The notes under the pieces are model-generated. The model was given only the letters and a program-made list of their open reading frames with translations. It did not search any database and had not been told where the DNA came from. From positions 434,001 to 498,000 of the forward strand of contig MZZL01000117.1 in NCBI GenBank assembly GCA_002749535.1: a stretch of DNA of 64,000 nt, read 5' to 3'. The position numbers were made by a program, and so were the translations under genes. This DNA comes from Apophysomyces variabilis. Its lineage: Eukaryota; Mucoromycota; Mucoromycetes; Mucorales; Mucoraceae. Shown here piece by piece: positions 59,701-64,000 of this stretch; position 1 is the first letter of the stretch, and each line of letters starts with the position of its first letter.

Positions 59701-62246
59701 TGAAGTGTATCTCAGTGGACGAAATGGATTCACAAGACGTCCGGTGGTTCGGTACTTGGTACGTCACATACTTAATGCGCGATTATATCACTTTTCTGAC
59801 ATGCATGCTTAGTACGGACATCAATGACCATAAGCTGCTGGAGCATAAGCTTAAAGAAGCGCACGATGCTGCGCAGAAATCCACAGAAAGCAAAACTAGG
59901 TTTCTGTCCAATATGTCACATGGTATGACGGATTGCTTCGCACATAGTTAGCCTGATATTCGATTATGCAGAAATCCGAACGCCTCTCATCGGGATCACC
60001 GGAATGCTGAATTTTCTGCTTGATACGGACCTTACTCCAGAACAATTGGACTATGCTCACACAATTCAACAGTCGGCGGAATCATTACTGGTGGTAATCA
60101 ACGATATTTTGGACCTTAGCAAAGTGGAAGCCGGTATGATGAAGCTTGAGTGGGAACCATTCAGCTTGGTTACGATGATCGAGGATGCGAATGAACTGTT
60201 GTCGACATTGGCTATCCAGAAAGGTCTCGAGCTAAGTTTTTGGGTTGATGACGATGTTCCGGACATTGTTGTCGGTGATCGTGTCCGTTTACGTCAGGTG
60301 CTACTGAATCTTATTGGAGTAAGTTAACTTCCAGTTTAGGCCGTGCGCTCCCTTTTAAGGCTAATTTGGATATTAACAGAACTCATGGCAAACTAGAATG
60401 CCATCAAATTTACGACAGAGGGAGAAGTCTTTACCCAGTGTTCCTTGCAACGGCTAGACAATGAAGAGTCTGAGACGACCTTACTGTTCGAAGTGGTGGA
60501 CACCGGTTCCGGATTTGATGCCGACGGCGAGGCTGTTATGTTCAAGCCGTTCTCACAGATCGATAGCTCCGTTAGTACATGGTTGCCTGTTTGTCGTCCT
60601 GTAACTTATCGCGTGTGATAGAGTACGCGTAAACATGGTGGCAGCGGACTTGGGCTTGTTATTTCGAAACAGCTTATTGAACTACATGGAGGTCAAATGA
60701 AGTGTAAAAGCAAAAAGGGAGAAGGTTCTTCCTTTTACTTTACTGTCAAGTTTGGTATTCCAGCGTCTCAAACGCGACCTCAGCCTCAAACGCCGCAGAA
60801 TGAAACTGGCAACAATCCTTTCTTTCGAACGGATGGTTATCCCATCGGCCAGGATACCTCGAAGGGTCATGCCACTGATGGCGAAGATAGTGACAGTTTT
60901 GGCGTCTCACCATTGGCACATTCTAAGAAGCATTCTCAAGCTAGTGGTTTTCCTAGTTCTACGGCACGACTTCATGATGTGTTACTGAACAAGGCTGTTG
61001 CTATGCAATTACGTACTCCTCCTGTTCGAAGAAGCAAAGTATCCGAGATAAATGAGAGCTCTGACATTGCAAAGTCTCAGATTGAAAAGGAAGAAATCGT
61101 AAAGGCTAGACACGGTGTCAGAGTTCCTACATTTAGTACAAGTTCGGGTCTAAGCTCTCCAGGCGCAGGTGTGATTTTACCACTTGAAACTCCTGTACGA
61201 CGTTCACCGCCTCGTATAATGATTGTATCTCAATGGAATTATTCAAAGCGTACAACAGAAAAGCACGTACGGTCCATCATAGGCAGCTGTTGGCCTGACC
61301 AAGAGTACAAGCTTGCGGTGCTGGACAACCCGGAGCTTGCTATACAGTTACTAGGGGATCCACGCGAGACAGCTTATGATTATATCATAATCAATCTTAG
61401 TTCAGAATCTCAAATTCTAGCAATCACACGTCGTGTGTGTGAAAATCCGATTCATCGGAATGCGAGCGTGCTTATCCTGACTACCCCGATACAACGGTCA
61501 TCTATAATGGAAAACGCAAAGGGTTCCGAGAGCGACGTGATTCCACACTATTGCGGTTTTGTATTTAAGCCGATCAAACGCAGTAAACTCAATTGGTATT
61601 TCGGTATTCAACAAAGTACATCCTCAGAGAACACGGGATCAGAAAACTCGGCACCTGACGCGTCTCATCGTCGAGTTACAACTCAGAAAGAGATATTCAG
61701 GAAAATGGAGAAGGATGTGGGCGGAAAAGGGTTCCGTATCCTACTAGTTGAAGGTAAGTAGAGTATTATGCGATTTCTTTTTGAGAGGGTAGAGACTGAC
61801 TCGGAGAAAAACCAAAAGACAACGATGTCAATCAGAAGGTGTTGACACGGTACCTAGTTCGAGTCGGACTCAACGTGGATATCGCAGACAACGGAGAAGA
61901 ATGCGTGAAAAAGTTTCTTAGCAAACCGCGAAATTACTATTCTCTTATTCTATGTGATCTATTTATGCCAGTCAAAGGTACATCAAGCAATCTACTTTAT
62001 TTATCCATTGCTAAGAAAAGCACCTTAGATGGTTACGAGGCAACACGTGAAATTCGTGAATGGGAATCCAACAATCTTGCAGAAGCGGATAGACGGATTC
62101 CGATCGTGGCACTTTCTGCCAATGTCATGAGCGACGTGGCAAGTAAGTGCTTGGCGTCTGGATTTTCTACGTACACATCAAAGCCTGTTAATTTCGAACT
62201 ATTAAGCGATATTATTCGAAGCTATTTACTACCCTCCGATAGATAG
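56740..62246 (+). CDS. Hybrid histidine kinase with two PAS domains
   Basis: Exons: 56740-58910, 58958-59235, 59304-59310, 59360-59758, 59813-59922, 59972-60318, 60397-60570, 60622-61753, 61819-61977, 62029-62246; 4995 nt, 1664 aa in frame. Residues 1-720 are mostly low-complexity, with a [18 protein letters not shown] segment near 90-125. PAS 1 (about 725-830) and PAS 2 (about 840-950) share the ending WFGTCTD. His[22 protein letters not shown], phospho-His near residue 988. The ATPase has N box LLNLIGNAIKF, G1 VDTGSGF, F box FKPFSQID and G2 GGSGLGL. A degenerate receiver-like segment (about 1358-1480) has IIINLSS at the acceptor strand. A true receiver follows with LLVEDNDVN and acceptor Asp near 1586 in [10 protein letters not shown]. 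It is a soluble-looking sensor feeding a phosphorelay via an HPt protein. Exon 3 is a 7-nt microexon. Confidence 0.93.
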
Positions 62247-63146
62247 TATACTTGTCTTTTTACCACCTTCTTTTTCTCTACATCTTTTTCTTTAAAAATA
62301 TCATTTCCCTGCTTGCAGGAGAAGAACATAAATTGTCCTAAACGAGAGGATAAGAAGACTCGAGATATGTATCGGTAGGAACAGTACATGGACAAAAGAT
62401 AGAAAGCAAACATATGACTCCTACAGACTTTCTACAGATAGGGTTAATATTCGGCTTGGTTTTAGTATTCATCATTTTTAGTTGAGGGTAAGTTTATGAC
62501 TAGATGTTTGACTAGATGTTAGACAGAAAACAGGTATATAGCAATGTTCTCTCAACACCGCATAATTACATGTACTGAGGTTTTATGTTGGCCAATGTGA
62601 GAAAAAAGATCACTTATTCTCGGTAATGGAGAGTAACATACCATGATTACCGAGCGTCTAATGTAGACTGTATTTCCTGCAGGGAGTAACGAGTACAAAG
62701 CTTGAATGTACAGGACTGGAATTTTTCAGTACATGCTATCAGCACTTTTTGTAAACTTCCTCATCCAATTTCCCGAATCTATCGGATTGTGCAAAAGATG
62801 GCACCTGTATATATGCAAGGAGAGAACCTAGATTCAGTTTTATACATGAAATGCTTGTAGAAGGTACGCAGATTTGCTATACAATGTAGTTGATACTTCT
62901 CCGTTGTCGATCAGAACCACATATTTTAATTTAACGATCCATAAACCAAAAGCGAACAAATAGTTACAACATCTGTATGCCAAACGCAATATCTACAGAC
63001 GTCTGCATCCGTTCAGAAGAATAGCTGTCACTCTACAAAACGGATCCGATTTGATAATTAAATAGGGCAAACATTAAAATCGAAAAAATTAAAGAAAAAA
63101 ATCCGATTCTTTTTACATATTATTTAAATTTACATATACGAACTTC
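62247..63146. other. Intergenic region
   Basis: Convergent 3' flanks of the kinase and the telobox gene, about 900 bp, A/T-rich toward 63.05-63.15 kb. No gene seen. Confidence 0.5.
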
Positions 63147-64000
63147 TTAATTTTCTTTATAATATTGGCTTTGTTGATGCCCAGTTAAAGAATATTTGAA
63201 CTCTTCTAAGGGTAAATGTTCCCTTATGCGGCGAGTAACCTCATTCCGCGCCTTGTCCTTTATCTGAACGGTCGTACGATGTTGCAGTTGCAAAGGGTAC
63301 ATTTGCTTTATGGCACTCCAATGTCGTCCTTTCACAATAGCAAGACCCTCCCTTAAACATTGCAATTCTTCCTCAGACCACCAAGTATGTTCTTTGCGAA
63401 TCTTTTGTCGGGCCGGGATAACACGTGCACTACTTGCTGTTTCCCCTCCATTTGTCTCCCCTTCCGGACTCTCCTCAACCTCACGTTCTTCGACAGTTCT
63501 TGTCTGGCTAGACAACGATCGCACTTCATTTGATTCCTGCTGCCGTTGAAAGTCGATATCCCGTCCATAAAAGTCCTGCTCATTCAGTTCTCGCTCATTT
63601 GGTTGAGGTTCCAATAGGCGACGTCGTTTAATGATTGTGCTAGTCCGTATTGAATAAGTCATGCCAAGGGCGTACAACAACGTATACAGTTTCAGTGTAC
63701 ATACCCAGGTAATGCCCGTGAACGTGCTAAAGGCTTGGCTATGTGGTTTTCATCATCTAGCAGTCATGAACATTAGGACGACAAACAACAATCGATAAGA
63801 CTCTTACTGTCAGAAGAGCTGCGGGTGGATGGATGATTGTTTACAGTTTTCCATGGTCCTTCGTCACTAAAATCTTCTAACTGATCCTCTTCTACATAAG
63901 AGCCGGAAGAGTCCCCATCATCGTCACCAGAAGAGATAAACAGCTGTCCGTTTTCAGGTGATGCAGACGGTTCGAGCGATTGGTTTTCGCCGTGCTCATC
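63147..64000 (-). CDS. Telobox/Myb DNA-binding protein, C-terminal part (runs off window)
   Basis: The three visible exons (63808-64000 partial, 63705-63756, 63147-63639) join in frame. The first visible exon is acidic and Ser-rich (FISSGDDDGDSSGSYVEE). The middle exon is basic (HIAKPLARSRALPG). The last exon contains KRRRLLEPQPNEREL, a linker, then one C-terminal Myb/SANT domain: HTWWSEEELQCLREGLAIVK, HWSAIKQMYPLQ, HRTTVQIKDKARNEVTRRI. The third helix TVQIKDKARN is a telobox, the signature of telomere-repeat binders such as Tbf1 and TRF. This suggests a TTAGGG-binding telomere or subtelomere factor. The 5' part lies beyond the window end, so length and N-terminal domain are unknown. Confidence 0.82.

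Overview
The window is nuclear DNA of a filamentous fungus, most likely an early-diverging one (Mucoromycota, probably Mucorales). Genes are rich in short spliceosomal introns, mostly about 45-80 nt with GTAAGT-like donors and TAG/CAG acceptors. There is a 1,3-beta-glucan synthase, GPI-anchor and protein-prenylation machinery, and a pair of P450s resembling the zygomycete CYP509 family. The genus is inference; the fungal assignment is secure. I rebuilt splice models by hand, and for nearly every gene the exon lengths sum to an intact reading frame.

Layout. 0-8.3 kb: a repeat fragment, a small conserved-looking ORF, a mitochondrial PPR-like protein (+), an anion:cation-symporter-type MFS transporter (-) and mitochondrial HSP60 (-). 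8.7-15 kb: an unknown secreted helical protein (-), P450 copy 1 (-) and TAF3 with histone fold plus PHD finger (-). 15-24 kb: MDE1/MtnB of methionine salvage (+, divergent from TAF3), a UBA-UAS-UBX Cdc48 adaptor (+), P450 copy 2 (+) and the farnesyl/geranylgeranyl transferase alpha subunit (-). 24-30 kb: FKS1-type glucan synthase (-). 30-41.5 kb: TIM50 (+, divergent from FKS1), a forkhead factor (+), tRNA-Ala(CGC) (-) and spermidine synthase (+). 43.9-47.4 kb: D-2-hydroxyglutarate dehydrogenase (+) and a Vam7-type PX-SNARE (+). 47.4-50.6 kb: gene-poor, with a second copy of the repeat. 50.6-56 kb: Pol III subunit RPC53 (+), PIG-L/GPI12 (+, only 44 bp after RPC53), a tentative 88-aa gene and an HMG-box protein resembling INO80 subunit Nhp10 (+). 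56.7-62.2 kb: a 1664-aa hybrid histidine kinase (+). 63.1-64 kb: the C-terminal part of a telobox/Myb protein (-) that runs off the window.

No biosynthetic cluster, virus, CRISPR or prokaryotic-style operon is visible; these are mostly independent housekeeping genes. The unusual material lies in gene structure and divergence. It includes a 7-nt microexon in the kinase and a 13-nt microexon in FKS1, plus a GC-AG intron in FKS1. FKS1 also shows diverged echinocandin hot spots. A degenerate receiver domain sits in the kinase, and two inverted P450 paralogues differ by one intron. A stop-free 66-nt intron lies in the forkhead gene, the secreted protein is unrecognised, and a dispersed element resembles a Tc1/mariner terminal repeat. 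I could not run any search, so family names rest on motifs read by eye.
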